Assembly (NCBI GenBank): GCA_023145935.1
Contig: JAGLDB010000045.1
Span: forward strand, 1 to 11,761
From: Candidatus Sabulitectum sp.
GTDB lineage: Bacteria > Fermentibacterota > Fermentibacteria > Fermentibacterales > Fermentibacteraceae
Length of the DNA: 11,761 nucleotides
Reading direction: 5' to 3'
How positions within the stretch are numbered: position 1 is the stretch's first letter; every line of letters starts with the position of its first letter. The position numbers and the translations under genes were made by a program. Below the pieces are notes generated by a model. The model did not search any database, was not told the DNA's origin, and was given only the letters and a program-made list of their open reading frames with translations. This document shows, in pieces, positions 1 through 7,126 of the stretch.

Positions 1-1047
1 GATCTTTTTCTCTTCATGGACAGGAACGGAAACAGGATTGTTGACGGTATGTCAGAGCTTCAAACAAGGTCGGCATCGCCAACCTCAAGCGAATTGATAT
101 CTATTACAGAGCCGGATTCTTCAGCAGTTTTCTGGATATATCTTCACGGCTGGAAGGTTGAAGAGGATGGGGGAATAATTGATATGGGGCTCTCTTTTGA
201 ACCTGAGATGCTCTCTGTTCATTCTCTGAGTCCCACAGGCTATCAGAAGACTCTTCCCGAGACATTCAGCTTCTCAACAGAGGAAACATACAGCGCAGGG
301 GATATCTATCTGCAGTCCGGAGAAACCGTGATCTATCCTGAAAAACAGCAGGACTTCTGGTGTTTTGAGCCTGCTGCCGCATCAGAGTTCTTTGCTGACA
401 GCACGGTGAGGCTACTGGGAAGTGGTGGTGATCTTATAGAAGAACTCCAGTGGGTCTTCATGCTGGACAGCATTATTCCTGAGTTTTCCATCCATTCAGA
501 CGGGATGGACCACAGCACCATGCAGGGGGTGGTGGAAGTCAGGTGTGAAGATGATCTTTCCGGAGTTGCGGGAGTCACACTGACAGTGGATTCTCTTGAG
601 AGCCAGACGCTGGTACTCCGGGGAGATACGCTGTGGAACTGCACTCTTGATTTTCTGCCTTTCCAGGGTGAAACAGTTTCCATTGAAATTTGTGCAGTTG
701 ATTCTGCAGGAAACGAGACCAGAGAATCTTTCGAAATGACTTCTGTCTCCAGACCGGAAGTTGTATTCAGTTCGATCTATCCAACTGGAACTGTGTACGA
801 TCACACTCCTGTTCTTCAGGTACTGGCGGATTTTGAGAATTCGGTATCAGGATGGACCGCTACGGCCACTGTTCACGGAGAGGTTCTGGAGTCTGTCGTT
901 GATGGAGAAATAATTCAATTCCTCGTAAACGAATTTCTTCCTGACGGAGAGTACGGAGTAAGGGTAAATATCCAAGGACCTGATGGGGAAACCATTGGAG
1001 AGCATGGATGGACCTTTACCGTGGGAACTATGACTGCAACCAGTTGA
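1..1047 (+). CDS. Secreted/surface protein with PPC-like and Ig-like domains (3' part)
   Basis: The frame is open to the left edge, so this is the C-terminal 348 residues of a larger protein and the ATG at 16 is probably internal. The first 50 or so residues (DLFLFMDRNGN, later FWIYLHGW) resemble a bacterial pre-peptidase C-terminal (PPC) beta-sandwich. Residues about 156-245 look like a bacterial Ig-like domain: a DxxxPxF start, VEVRCEDDLSGV, then ICAVDSAGNET. The last 95 or so residues form another beta-rich module. No catalytic motif, C-terminal sorting tag or transmembrane anchor is visible. PPC and Ig modules commonly trail secreted proteases and adhesins, so an S8-type protease upstream is possible, but that part lies outside the window. 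The 3' end overlaps the convergent epimerase gene by 20 bp. Export and surface role are inferred from domain style; the exact family is not recognised. Confidence 0.75.
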   Translation, partial: DLFLFMDRNGNRIVDGMSELQTRSASPTSSELISITEPDSSAVFWIYLHGWKVEEDGGIIDMGLSFEPEMLSVHSLSPTGYQKTLPETFSFSTEETYSAGDIYLQSGETVIYPEKQQDFWCFEPAAASEFFADSTVRLLGSGGDLIEELQWVFMLDSIIPEFSIHSDGMDHSTMQGVVEVRCEDDLSGVAGVTLTVDSLESQTLVLRGDTLWNCTLDFLPFQGETVSIEICAVDSAGNETRESFEMTSVSRPEVVFSSIYPTGTVYDHTPVLQVLADFENSVSGWTATATVHGEVLESVVDGEIIQFLVNEFLPDGEYGVRVNIQGPDGETIGEHGWTFTVGTMTATS

Positions 1048-1978
1048 CTTCCCGCAAGAGCCCTTCTTCAAGAGAGACGGAGGGCTTCCAGCCCATCTCG
1101 GTAAAGGCCAGTTCAGCAGATGCCCATGTGTCAGGTACATCTCCCAGTTTGCTTTCCGAGAAATTGATCCGGATATCTCTGCCCATGACCTCTGCAAGTG
1201 TTTCAATGGTGTGAAGCAGTGTTACCCGGTTGCCGCCGCCAAGGTTCATGGCAAGCCCCTTTGTAGAGTTTTCTGCAAGCATCAGACCGTTAACGATGTC
1301 ATCCACAAAGGTGAAGTCTCTGGTCTGGCCGCCGTTGCCGAATACTCCTATTGGTTTCCCTTCAAAGGCTGCTCTTATGAACCGGTTGAAGGCCATGTCC
1401 GGTCTCTGCCTCGGGCCGTATACTGTAAAGAATCGTAGACTTGCAGAAGGAAGACCCATGTTGGCAGTGTACAGCCTGACCAGATTCTCCGCTGCCAGTT
1501 TGGTCACTCCGTAGGGGGAGTGAGGTATTGGTACAGTTTGATCCTCTGTCATTGGCAGAACTGCGGGAACACCATAAATTGATGAGGATGAGGCGTAGAC
1601 AAAATTCTTTATTCCGCCTCTGGAATGAGCCCACTCAAGAAGATTCTGGGTGGCGTCAATGTTGTCTCTTGTGTAAACGCGAAAGTCGCTGCCCCATGAT
1701 TTTCTTACGCCCGCCTGTGCGGCGAGATGATATATAACCAGTTCGTCAGAGCTGTCTGCTAAGTTGTTCAGGAAATTCAGTTGTGTGGACAGGTCTTTTT
1801 CGATCAGTGTAAAGGAAGAATTCTTCAGAGCTGAAGCTATGTTTTGCCTTTTGATGGAGACATCATAGTAGTCCCTGAAGATATCAATACCGGTGACTGA
1901 AGCGCCCTCTGACAAGAGCCTGTCTGTGAGTGTGCTGCCTATGAAGCCTGCACATCCGGTCACCAGATATTTTTTCAT
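1028..1978 (-). CDS. NAD-dependent epimerase/dehydratase (extended SDR, nucleotide-sugar)
   Basis: A 316-residue extended short-chain dehydrogenase, a normal length for sugar-nucleotide epimerases. The N-terminal Rossmann motif is TGCAGFIGS (residues 7-15). HLAAQAGVR is at 84-92, an ASSSS catalytic-serine segment at 129-133, and the YxxxK pair is Y156/K160 in SPYGVTK. RFFTVYGPRQRPDMA (182-196) and the DYYD near residue 36 resemble UDP-glucuronate/UDP-glucose 4-epimerases. It probably converts a UDP-hexose or UDP-uronate in the cytosol for polysaccharide or LPS synthesis; exact substrate cannot be read from sequence. Its ATG directly follows the stop of the upstream DHH gene (TAGATG), with a GGAG site inside that gene 5 nt before the start, so translation is probably coupled. 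The 3' end overlaps the convergent surface-protein gene. Confidence 0.9.
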   Translation of the reverse strand: MKKYLVTGCAGFIGSTLTDRLLSEGASVTGIDIFRDYYDVSIKRQNIASALKNSSFTLIEKDLSTQLNFLNNLADSSDELVIYHLAAQAGVRKSWGSDFRVYTRDNIDATQNLLEWAHSRGGIKNFVYASSSSIYGVPAVLPMTEDQTVPIPHSPYGVTKLAAENLVRLYTANMGLPSASLRFFTVYGPRQRPDMAFNRFIRAAFEGKPIGVFGNGGQTRDFTFVDDIVNGLMLAENSTKGLAMNLGGGNRVTLLHTIETLAEVMGRDIRINFSESKLGDVPDTWASAELAFTEMGWKPSVSLEEGLLREVNWLQS

Positions 1979-3454
1979 CTATTCTCCGCTGTCCTCAGTG
2001 ATGCACCAGTTAGCCTGTCCTTTGTTGTTCAGGTGAAGAAGGTAGCGCATGGAGCCAACTTTTATAGCCACAGGCAGAAAACCGGGGCCGAAAGGCGCAA
2101 GAGCGGTGAACTGGCCCGGCTCCGGCAGGGTATCCAGAACAAGATCTATATGAGGTTTAGGCACCGGGTTCGTTGGGTACTCGGTCATGTGAGTAATAAG
2201 GAGCTCCCGGAGTGCCAGCCAGTCGGTTCCCTCGTAGGCAAAGCCTGCAGCGCGGTAGTGTCCGCCGGCACTGGAAAAAGTATCCTTCATGCTTACAAGG
2301 AAGCCTGCCATGTTCCAGTCTCCAATAGATCTGGTATCACCGGCAAATTTTCCGTCCTCTCGCCGGGTAACAATTATTGTGCCTCTGCGGTAGATCTTAC
2401 AGAGTCTGCTGGCCAGTGTTCCACCCATTCCTCCAGGCATATCCTCAAGAAAAACCAGGATCATCCCAAGAGCATCCGCTTCAGAATCTTTGTGTTTGAT
2501 GGCGTTGGTTACAACATCGCTGAGAAGGTGCCCCCTGTCTACGCTGGTTCTGTGCATGTTATTCCACAGATTCTCACACCAGGCGGCATCATAGCTGAAC
2601 ATGAAGTCTATCATGGAAGAGATACCGGAACTGTCTCCTTTGCCTATTGTGCTTGTTATCTGCTGACGAACCATTGCTCCTGTCCACGCATGCTTGCGGC
2701 AGGGCCATTTTTCCAGAAGCAGTTTAAGCCCTTCTGTGAGTTCCGATGGATCAATAAGAGAGAAGCAGTGCAGCAGATATCTATTCCACTCTGTGAAGGG
2801 CACCCGGTCGCTTACCGTGCCCAGAGCCACAGCTGCAAGCAACTGAGCATCGTTGTTCCATCTGGGATAAATGTGAGACAGAGCGGCGTAAAGAACGCCA
2901 CATCCCGCAAGGTCTGCAGCGGCTCCCCCTGTTACCTGCGGGTTAACCATACCGTGTGATGGTGGAAGCGGTGGGTTAAGCGTGTGGTGGTCGGTTATAA
3001 CAATTCTGGCACCGGCATTCCGCGCCCAGGTAACACCTTCAACAGCGCTGCAGCCGTAATCTACAGTCATGAGGAGGTCGCCTGCTTCCAGTACTCCCTT
3101 AAGCCTTCCAGGCCTTATCCCGTAGGTCTCGATATCTCTGTGTGGAACAACGGGAATCACATGGAAACCCTCATTCCGCAGTATTCGCAGACCAATGAAT
3201 ATTCCGGTTACCCCATCCATATCATCATGGCCGTAGAGGACAATCTTGCCTCCGCGTTTTTTCAGAGCTTCCAGCTCTTCCTTAAGAATACCCAGGTCAG
3301 GAAGCAGTTTACCCCAGTCCGGTTTTGAGGGCAACCACTGGTTTACAGGGTCTTTTGCTTCGGGGAATCTGCTCTTAAGAACAGCTCTAGCCAAGCTGCT
3401 AAGCCTGGTCCTTTTCATTATTCGCTCGCAGTCGAAGGTTCCCAGGCGTGCCAT
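1979..3454 (-). CDS. RecJ-like DHH/DHHA1 family phosphoesterase
   Basis: A 491-residue DHH-superfamily protein. The metal-binding motifs appear in order: HDDMDG (76-81, motif I), VDYG (131-134, motif II), TDHH (154-157, motif III) and GTVSDRVP (212-219, motif IV). A DHHA1 domain follows with SAGGHYRAAGF at 395-405, then an FGPGF segment at about 455 like the start of the RecJ OB region. RecJ is a cytosolic 5'-3' single-strand DNA exonuclease in recombination and mismatch repair; it is usually about 550-570 residues, so the C-terminal OB part looks short here. The second Met (residue 13) lacks a ribosome site, while the first has GGAAAG about 8 nt upstream, so the longer start is kept. It sits between a YjbH-like gene and an abutting epimerase gene on the same strand. 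Nuclease activity on DNA rather than RNA or small nucleotides is inferred. Confidence 0.88.
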   Translation of the reverse strand: MARLGTFDCERIMKRTRLSSLARAVLKSRFPEAKDPVNQWLPSKPDWGKLLPDLGILKEELEALKKRGGKIVLYGHDDMDGVTGIFIGLRILRNEGFHVIPVVPHRDIETYGIRPGRLKGVLEAGDLLMTVDYGCSAVEGVTWARNAGARIVITDHHTLNPPLPPSHGMVNPQVTGGAAADLAGCGVLYAALSHIYPRWNNDAQLLAAVALGTVSDRVPFTEWNRYLLHCFSLIDPSELTEGLKLLLEKWPCRKHAWTGAMVRQQITSTIGKGDSSGISSMIDFMFSYDAAWCENLWNNMHRTSVDRGHLLSDVVTNAIKHKDSEADALGMILVFLEDMPGGMGGTLASRLCKIYRRGTIIVTRREDGKFAGDTRSIGDWNMAGFLVSMKDTFSSAGGHYRAAGFAYEGTDWLALRELLITHMTEYPTNPVPKPHIDLVLDTLPEPGQFTALAPFGPGFLPVAIKVGSMRYLLHLNNKGQANWCITEDSGE

Positions 3455-3506
3455 TATATCGCTTTCCGTATTGTATTATTGCTTTTCTTTTGTTCTCTCT
3501 GACCAT

Positions 3507-3537
3507 ATAAGATTGCAGACTTTTGTGCTGCTGTCAA
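3507..3537 (-). promoter_or_regulatory. Possible weak promoter before the DHH gene
   Basis: On the minus strand a perfect TTGACA (3532-3537) is followed after 19 nt by TCTTAT (3507-3512), in the 92-bp gap between the YjbH-like gene and the DHH gene. The spacing is longer than ideal and the -10 matches only 4 of 6 consensus bases. It could give the DHH-epimerase pair its own transcription, with a 5' leader of about 45 nt. Confidence 0.25.
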
Positions 3538-3546
3538 CGGAAAAAA

Positions 3547-4467
3547 TCAGTGTATGGTGGACTCCATTTCCAGTATTTCTTCCCGTACCCGGGCTCTGTA
3601 TTCTCTGAGCAGTTCCAGTGCATCATCATCATCGGTGTATCTGAGTCTTTCGTATGGATCAAGTTCAGTACGATTCAGGAATGGCCCGAGTTCTATCTGA
3701 AGAGCCACAGTGAATTTAGTGTACTGCATTACATCCTGACCGTTGGAAGTAGAATCCCTGGAGATGAATAGATGTTCCAGTTCTGAAGCTGCTGCCATAA
3801 CTGAAAAATGTCTGTTCAGATTGAATACTCCCCCTGCGTTAATATCTCTTCCGTCCCATTCCAGCATTATTTCGCTGTTTACAGTGGGATGTACCTGAAG
3901 GCTTCCAAAGAGGCCGGGTACGGGATTATCAAAACCATCCACAGCATCAGCCGACTGGACAAATCGCCCTGTGCCAAACCCTATATTCAAACAGACTGGC
4001 AAAGAGATGAAGTAGCTGAAATCTTTGCTTATCAGGCCGTAAATGCTGAAATTCTGCGGATTGGGATAATGGTACAGGCTGTCATCCGGGTTGCGATAGA
4101 ATTCGTAGTTTTCCTCGCCGATGATGTTTTCAATACCCAGGGATATTCCCGGTCGCGATATTGTCTCATTAAGCAGCAACCCTCTTGCTGAACCGGAAAA
4201 GCCAGCTTCACCCAGGTATGTGCCGCCTATCTGCCCTCTGCTGAAGAGACCGACTTCCAGGTAACCTGCCACAGCTACATTCATGTTGGAAGCTCCAGAG
4301 GAGTCTTCCAGAGAATAGGCAGCTCCACTGGCGCTTATGGCTATTTCCGTGTGTTTAAGCAGTGAAGCGGAAGGTGTATCCAGCAGACCATAGTGAGAAA
4401 AGGGCAAACCTCCGGCAATCGCCACAAGCGGAAACACAAACAGAATTGCAAACAGTTGGAAACGCAT
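3547..4467 (-). CDS. YjbH-like outer-membrane protein
   Basis: A 306-residue exported protein counted from the ATG ending at 4467. That start gives a clean signal peptide (MRF, then a hydrophobic stretch LFAILFVFPLVAIA, cleavage near residue 19) and has AAGAGGA just upstream; an ATG 33 codons earlier would bury the signal. The mature start GLLDTPSASLLKHTEIAIS, glycine-rich alternating strands, and EWDGRDINAG (202-211) with a later ELEHLF (229-234) resemble the YjbH family of outer-membrane proteins tied to exopolysaccharide production in enterobacteria. The last 40 residues are different: acidic (DDDD at 279-282) and then a charged helix that may form a coiled coil. It is first in a probable operon with the DHH and epimerase genes. 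Family assignment rests on motif resemblance only; function here is unknown. Confidence 0.72.
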   Translation of the reverse strand: MRFQLFAILFVFPLVAIAGGLPFSHYGLLDTPSASLLKHTEIAISASGAAYSLEDSSGASNMNVAVAGYLEVGLFSRGQIGGTYLGEAGFSGSARGLLLNETISRPGISLGIENIIGEENYEFYRNPDDSLYHYPNPQNFSIYGLISKDFSYFISLPVCLNIGFGTGRFVQSADAVDGFDNPVPGLFGSLQVHPTVNSEIMLEWDGRDINAGGVFNLNRHFSVMAAASELEHLFISRDSTSNGQDVMQYTKFTVALQIELGPFLNRTELDPYERLRYTDDDDALELLREYRARVREEILEMESTIH

Positions 4468-4470
4468 TAT

Positions 4471-4477
4471 TCCTCTT
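4471..4477 (-). promoter_or_regulatory. Ribosome binding site fixing the YjbH-like start
   Basis: AAGAGGA on the minus strand ends 3 nt before the ATG at 4465-4467. No comparable site precedes the ATG ending at 4566, which would also put 33 residues ahead of the signal peptide. This supports the shorter start. Confidence 0.6.
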
Positions 4478-4510
4478 TTCACTCCGGGAAAGAACCGAAA
4501 CATTCTATCT

Positions 4511-4539
4511 ATAATGAACACAAATATCTCTTTAGTCAA
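4511..4539 (-). promoter_or_regulatory. Sigma-70-type promoter for the YjbH/DHH/epimerase operon
   Basis: On the minus strand TTGACT (4534-4539, 5 of 6 to consensus) and CATTAT (4511-4516, 4 of 6) are separated by exactly 17 nt. Transcription would begin near 4504, giving a leader of about 37 nt that carries the AAGAGGA ribosome site. The -10 box overlaps the left arm of an 11-bp inverted repeat. Confidence 0.6.
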
Positions 4540-4566
4540 TTCCCCTGTTGTGTTTTTTGTGTTCAT
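4514..4566. repeat. 11-bp perfect inverted repeat around the divergent promoter
   Basis: ATGAACACAAA (4514-4524) and its exact reverse complement TTTGTGTTCAT (4556-4566) are separated by 31 bp, with arm centres 42 bp apart, about four helical turns. The right half also contains a second TTGTGTT (4548-4554) nine bp before the one in the arm (4557-4563). The arms bracket the -35 and overlap the -10 of the minus-strand promoter, as expected of a dimeric repressor operator. A regulatory role is inferred from position; no regulator gene lies in the window. Confidence 0.5.
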
Positions 4567-4599
4567 ACCGGTTACTGAGAGTACACCACTGGCAGAAAC

Positions 4600-4606
4600 G
4601 GAGAGG
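4600..4606 (+). promoter_or_regulatory. Ribosome binding site fixing the HhH-barrel start
   Basis: GGAGAGG lies just before the ATG at 4608, with the GGAG core 4 nt from the start. The longer frame beginning at 4548 lacks such a site and would place 20 mostly polar residues before the signal peptide. Confidence 0.55.
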
Positions 4607-4607
4607 T

Positions 4608-5645
4608 ATGTACTGTTTTATTCTTGCAATTATCACGGCTGCTTTTGAGCCTCAGAGTGAATCTCCATGGCTGTCCGGGGGAATTGCAGCAGCTCTTTTT
4701 CCTCGAACTCATTTTGCTCTTTCAGTCAACCCGGCATCGGTGGGGGTTCTTTCAGGGCCTGCCGTTTCTATTTCCGCCTCACGGCCCTTCGGCTTAAGAG
4801 ATCTTGACAGAACGGCAATTGCCGGAGGCAGTTCTACAGATAATTTTGCTTTTGCAGGGCTGGCAAGCTATTCCGGAAGAGGCGGGTATGGCGAAGCTAC
4901 TGCAACGATTGCTGTAGCTGCGGCTCTTCGGATGGGAATAGTTGCAGGCAGCTCTGTATCTACTCATCGGATACAGATAGAAGGCTTTAGCAGCGGTACC
5001 GCAGTGTCTACTGATCTCGGATTGATCGCAAGACCGTTCAATGGGTTCTTTCTGGGTGGGTCAGTAAGAGGTCTTTACAGTTCCTCCTTCACGGAAACGG
5101 GAATGGGTGCTGTTCCCCGTACAGTTTCAGGCGCATTGGGAGTATGCCCTGTAGACGGGGTTCTTGTTGCCGCAGGTGCTGCGATTCATCAGTATGCCGG
5201 AAAAGAGTATTCTGTGGTAACACTTGTAGAGCCACTTACCGGAGTATCTCTTTCCTTTTCTCTTCAGACGCCACCTGTACGGATGGGAATGGGGCTTCAT
5301 GTTTCCCTCTCTGCGGTTTCAATGCAGTACGGATACTCTACCCACCCTGAGCTGGCCAGCGGTCACTCTGTTGCTCTGTCATATGGCCCGGGGTCTTTTC
5401 ACCCGGAGCCGCTTCAGGCCGCTGATGACGAGGATCTGCCGGAACCGGTAAGTTTTCCCATAAACATCAACACTGCCACAGAGGAAGAACTGGTAAACAT
5501 TCCCGGCATTGGTCCTTCCAGGGCATCCACCATCCGGAATTACATCGAAACATTCGGCCCTTTTCGCTCAGTTGATCAATTAATCGAGGTTCCCGGAGTC
5601 GGGGCCACTACCCTTGAGAATCTCAGGGCTTATCTTACCGTATAA
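4608..5645 (+). CDS. Outer-membrane barrel-like protein with C-terminal ComEA-type HhH domain
   Basis: A 345-residue exported protein. Residues 1-13 are a short hydrophobic signal (MYCFILAIITAAF). Residues about 25-262 are Gly/Ser-rich alternating strands containing NPASVG (41-46), like FadL/PorV-type barrels. A short acidic, proline-rich linker (about 265-284, DDEDLPEP) leads to a helix-hairpin-helix pair at 285-345: ININTATEEEL, then IPGIG (298-302) and VPGVG (328-332), the same arrangement as the DNA-binding part of the competence receptor ComEA. Barrel ends face the periplasm, so the HhH domain would lie there, facing double-stranded DNA if it passed the outer membrane. It is first in a plus-strand operon, and its TAA overlaps the ATG of the next gene. 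HhH assignment is firm, barrel assignment moderate, DNA-uptake role inferred. Confidence 0.82.
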   Translation: MYCFILAIITAAFEPQSESPWLSGGIAAALFPRTHFALSVNPASVGVLSGPAVSISASRPFGLRDLDRTAIAGGSSTDNFAFAGLASYSGRGGYGEATATIAVAAALRMGIVAGSSVSTHRIQIEGFSSGTAVSTDLGLIARPFNGFFLGGSVRGLYSSSFTETGMGAVPRTVSGALGVCPVDGVLVAAGAAIHQYAGKEYSVVTLVEPLTGVSLSFSLQTPPVRMGMGLHVSLSAVSMQYGYSTHPELASGHSVALSYGPGSFHPEPLQAADDEDLPEPVSFPININTATEEELVNIPGIGPSRASTIRNYIETFGPFRSVDQLIEVPGVGATTLENLRAYLTV

Positions 5646-7108
5646 TGATAGAACTATTTGTAATACTAAGCCTTGTTTCTGCCTCCGGAGACTTCAGGGT
5701 CAGAGCTGAGCAGAGCTGGCCTGATCCCGCAGGAATATCCTCCAGCCTCTGGCAGGGTGGCTCCATTTCCTTTTATGAGAGACTGCGCTTTGATCTCGGG
5801 GCATGGTCAGCGGTTCTTCTCACAGAGAAAGACCCCGGGGAAGAGTGGGGAGATCTTATAACAGGAGGCATCAGTTATTCTGATCCCGGATCTGTAAAGG
5901 TTGCTGCAGGAGGTCTGCGTGTGCAGTTTGCCCATGGGCTTATTCTTTCTCATCCAGGGCCGTGGTCCGGAGGTGATCCGCTGAGTCTTTCAAAGACTCC
6001 CAGCTGGAGGATGCGCATGGAGCTTTCTGAAAGCCCGGGAGCCAACGATGCAGATCCGCTTACCGGTGCCTTGGCTGAATACAGTTTTGGCAGTGTTACT
6101 GTTTCCACAGTTCTGGGATGGTCTCTGATCGACCCGGGTTCGTCAGGGCTTCACAGAACCGAAAGCGAGATAGAAAGCAAACATTCAGTTGAAGAGAAAC
6201 TCGCTGTTGTCAGGGCTGGAATGGGTCCTGCGGGAGTTTCTTTTGCCTTTGTATCCCGGAGTAATGAAGAAGACTCCACTGAGGAATCCTTTTCGGCCGT
6301 GGGAGCTGATTTCCTCTTCGAGAATGAAGACGGCCTGCTCACCGGCGAATTTACTGCGGATTTTGATTCCACTTTCAATTTTCTGCTGTCAGCCAGCAGA
6401 GGGTTTTCTGATTTCCGCCATGCACTGACCATGAGCCGGTATACAGGCAGCAGGCCTCGCAGTGCAGGAAGTTTCGGAACTGATCATCTTTTCGGCGCAG
6501 GGTACGGAATAAGATGGAGACCTCTGCAGGGGCTTACTCTGGACGCAGGGGCCCTTGTGCTGGATAAGGAAGAAGATTCTTATAAATTTGGTTTTCAGCT
6601 CACAGAGAGGCCCGGCAGCAGAACAAACCTCACCCAGAGGTTAAAGCTGGCTGTAACGGAAGACGAAAGAACATACAGAGCTCAGGCGACCGCATCATGG
6701 AGCCCCTACTCCGATCTGACTTTAAGTCTTAAGTTGCCTGTTACCTGGTTTCATAGTGATAGCGACCCTGATGAGAACGGCGCAGGCGTCGAGGTTCGGT
6801 TGAAGCACAGCCCGGTGTCCAGCCTGGATGTTACAGTTTCGGCTGCAGCAGGCAGTACAGACGGCTGGAACAGCAGAGTCTATGCGTACTCACTTTCATT
6901 TCCCGGGGAATTCGGTTCAAGGGCATTGTATAATTCATCGGTACTTCTTCAGGGAGCAGTTTCTCTACATATTTCCGAGAAAGCGATATGCCGGGTAAAA
7001 GGAGCCTGGTATTCAATGGAAGGCACAGAATATCTTGGCAGCGGCAGCAGTGAAACAGAAGGTCCTTCCAGAACATCTGCAGGAATACAGATCGACTGGA
7101 ATTTCTAA
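5645..7108 (+). CDS. Outer-membrane beta-barrel protein, family not recognised
   Basis: A 487-residue exported protein. Residues 1-15 are a hydrophobic signal (MIELFVILSLVSASG). The rest is dominated by strands with alternating hydrophobic residues separated by acidic and glycine turns, such as VTVSTVLGWSLI and SLDVTVSAAAGS. It ends IQIDWNF: hydrophobic residues in alternate positions and a terminal Phe, the classical signal read by the BAM assembly machine. No TonB box, plug domain or enzyme motif is visible. Its start overlaps the stop of the HhH-barrel gene (TAATG) with no strong ribosome site of its own, so the two are probably made in linked amounts and may work together. Function is unknown; a channel or a structural partner of the HhH protein are both possible. 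Confidence 0.78.
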   Translation: MIELFVILSLVSASGDFRVRAEQSWPDPAGISSSLWQGGSISFYERLRFDLGAWSAVLLTEKDPGEEWGDLITGGISYSDPGSVKVAAGGLRVQFAHGLILSHPGPWSGGDPLSLSKTPSWRMRMELSESPGANDADPLTGALAEYSFGSVTVSTVLGWSLIDPGSSGLHRTESEIESKHSVEEKLAVVRAGMGPAGVSFAFVSRSNEEDSTEESFSAVGADFLFENEDGLLTGEFTADFDSTFNFLLSASRGFSDFRHALTMSRYTGSRPRSAGSFGTDHLFGAGYGIRWRPLQGLTLDAGALVLDKEEDSYKFGFQLTERPGSRTNLTQRLKLAVTEDERTYRAQATASWSPYSDLTLSLKLPVTWFHSDSDPDENGAGVEVRLKHSPVSSLDVTVSAAAGSTDGWNSRVYAYSLSFPGEFGSRALYNSSVLLQGAVSLHISEKAICRVKGAWYSMEGTEYLGSGSSETEGPSRTSAGIQIDWNF

Positions 7109-7111
7109 AAA

Positions 7112-7117
7112 AAGGAG
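7112..7117 (+). promoter_or_regulatory. Strong ribosome binding site of the deaminase gene
   Basis: AAGGAG lies within an A-rich stretch in the 18-bp gap after the barrel gene, 9 nt before the ATG. It indicates strong independent translation initiation, unlike the coupled pair upstream. Confidence 0.7.
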
Positions 7118-7126
7118 ATTGCTAGA

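Noticed and set aside
2033..2959. A 308-codon open frame on the plus strand opposite the DHH gene
   Set aside because: It is antisense to clear DHH motifs, has no family motif or good ribosome site, and its composition is that of a mirrored frame.
4548..4607. Longer N-terminus for the HhH-barrel protein from the ATG at 4548
   Set aside because: It adds 20 polar or basic residues before a signal peptide, lacks a ribosome site, and lies in the divergent control region; the ATG at 4608 has GGAGAGG.
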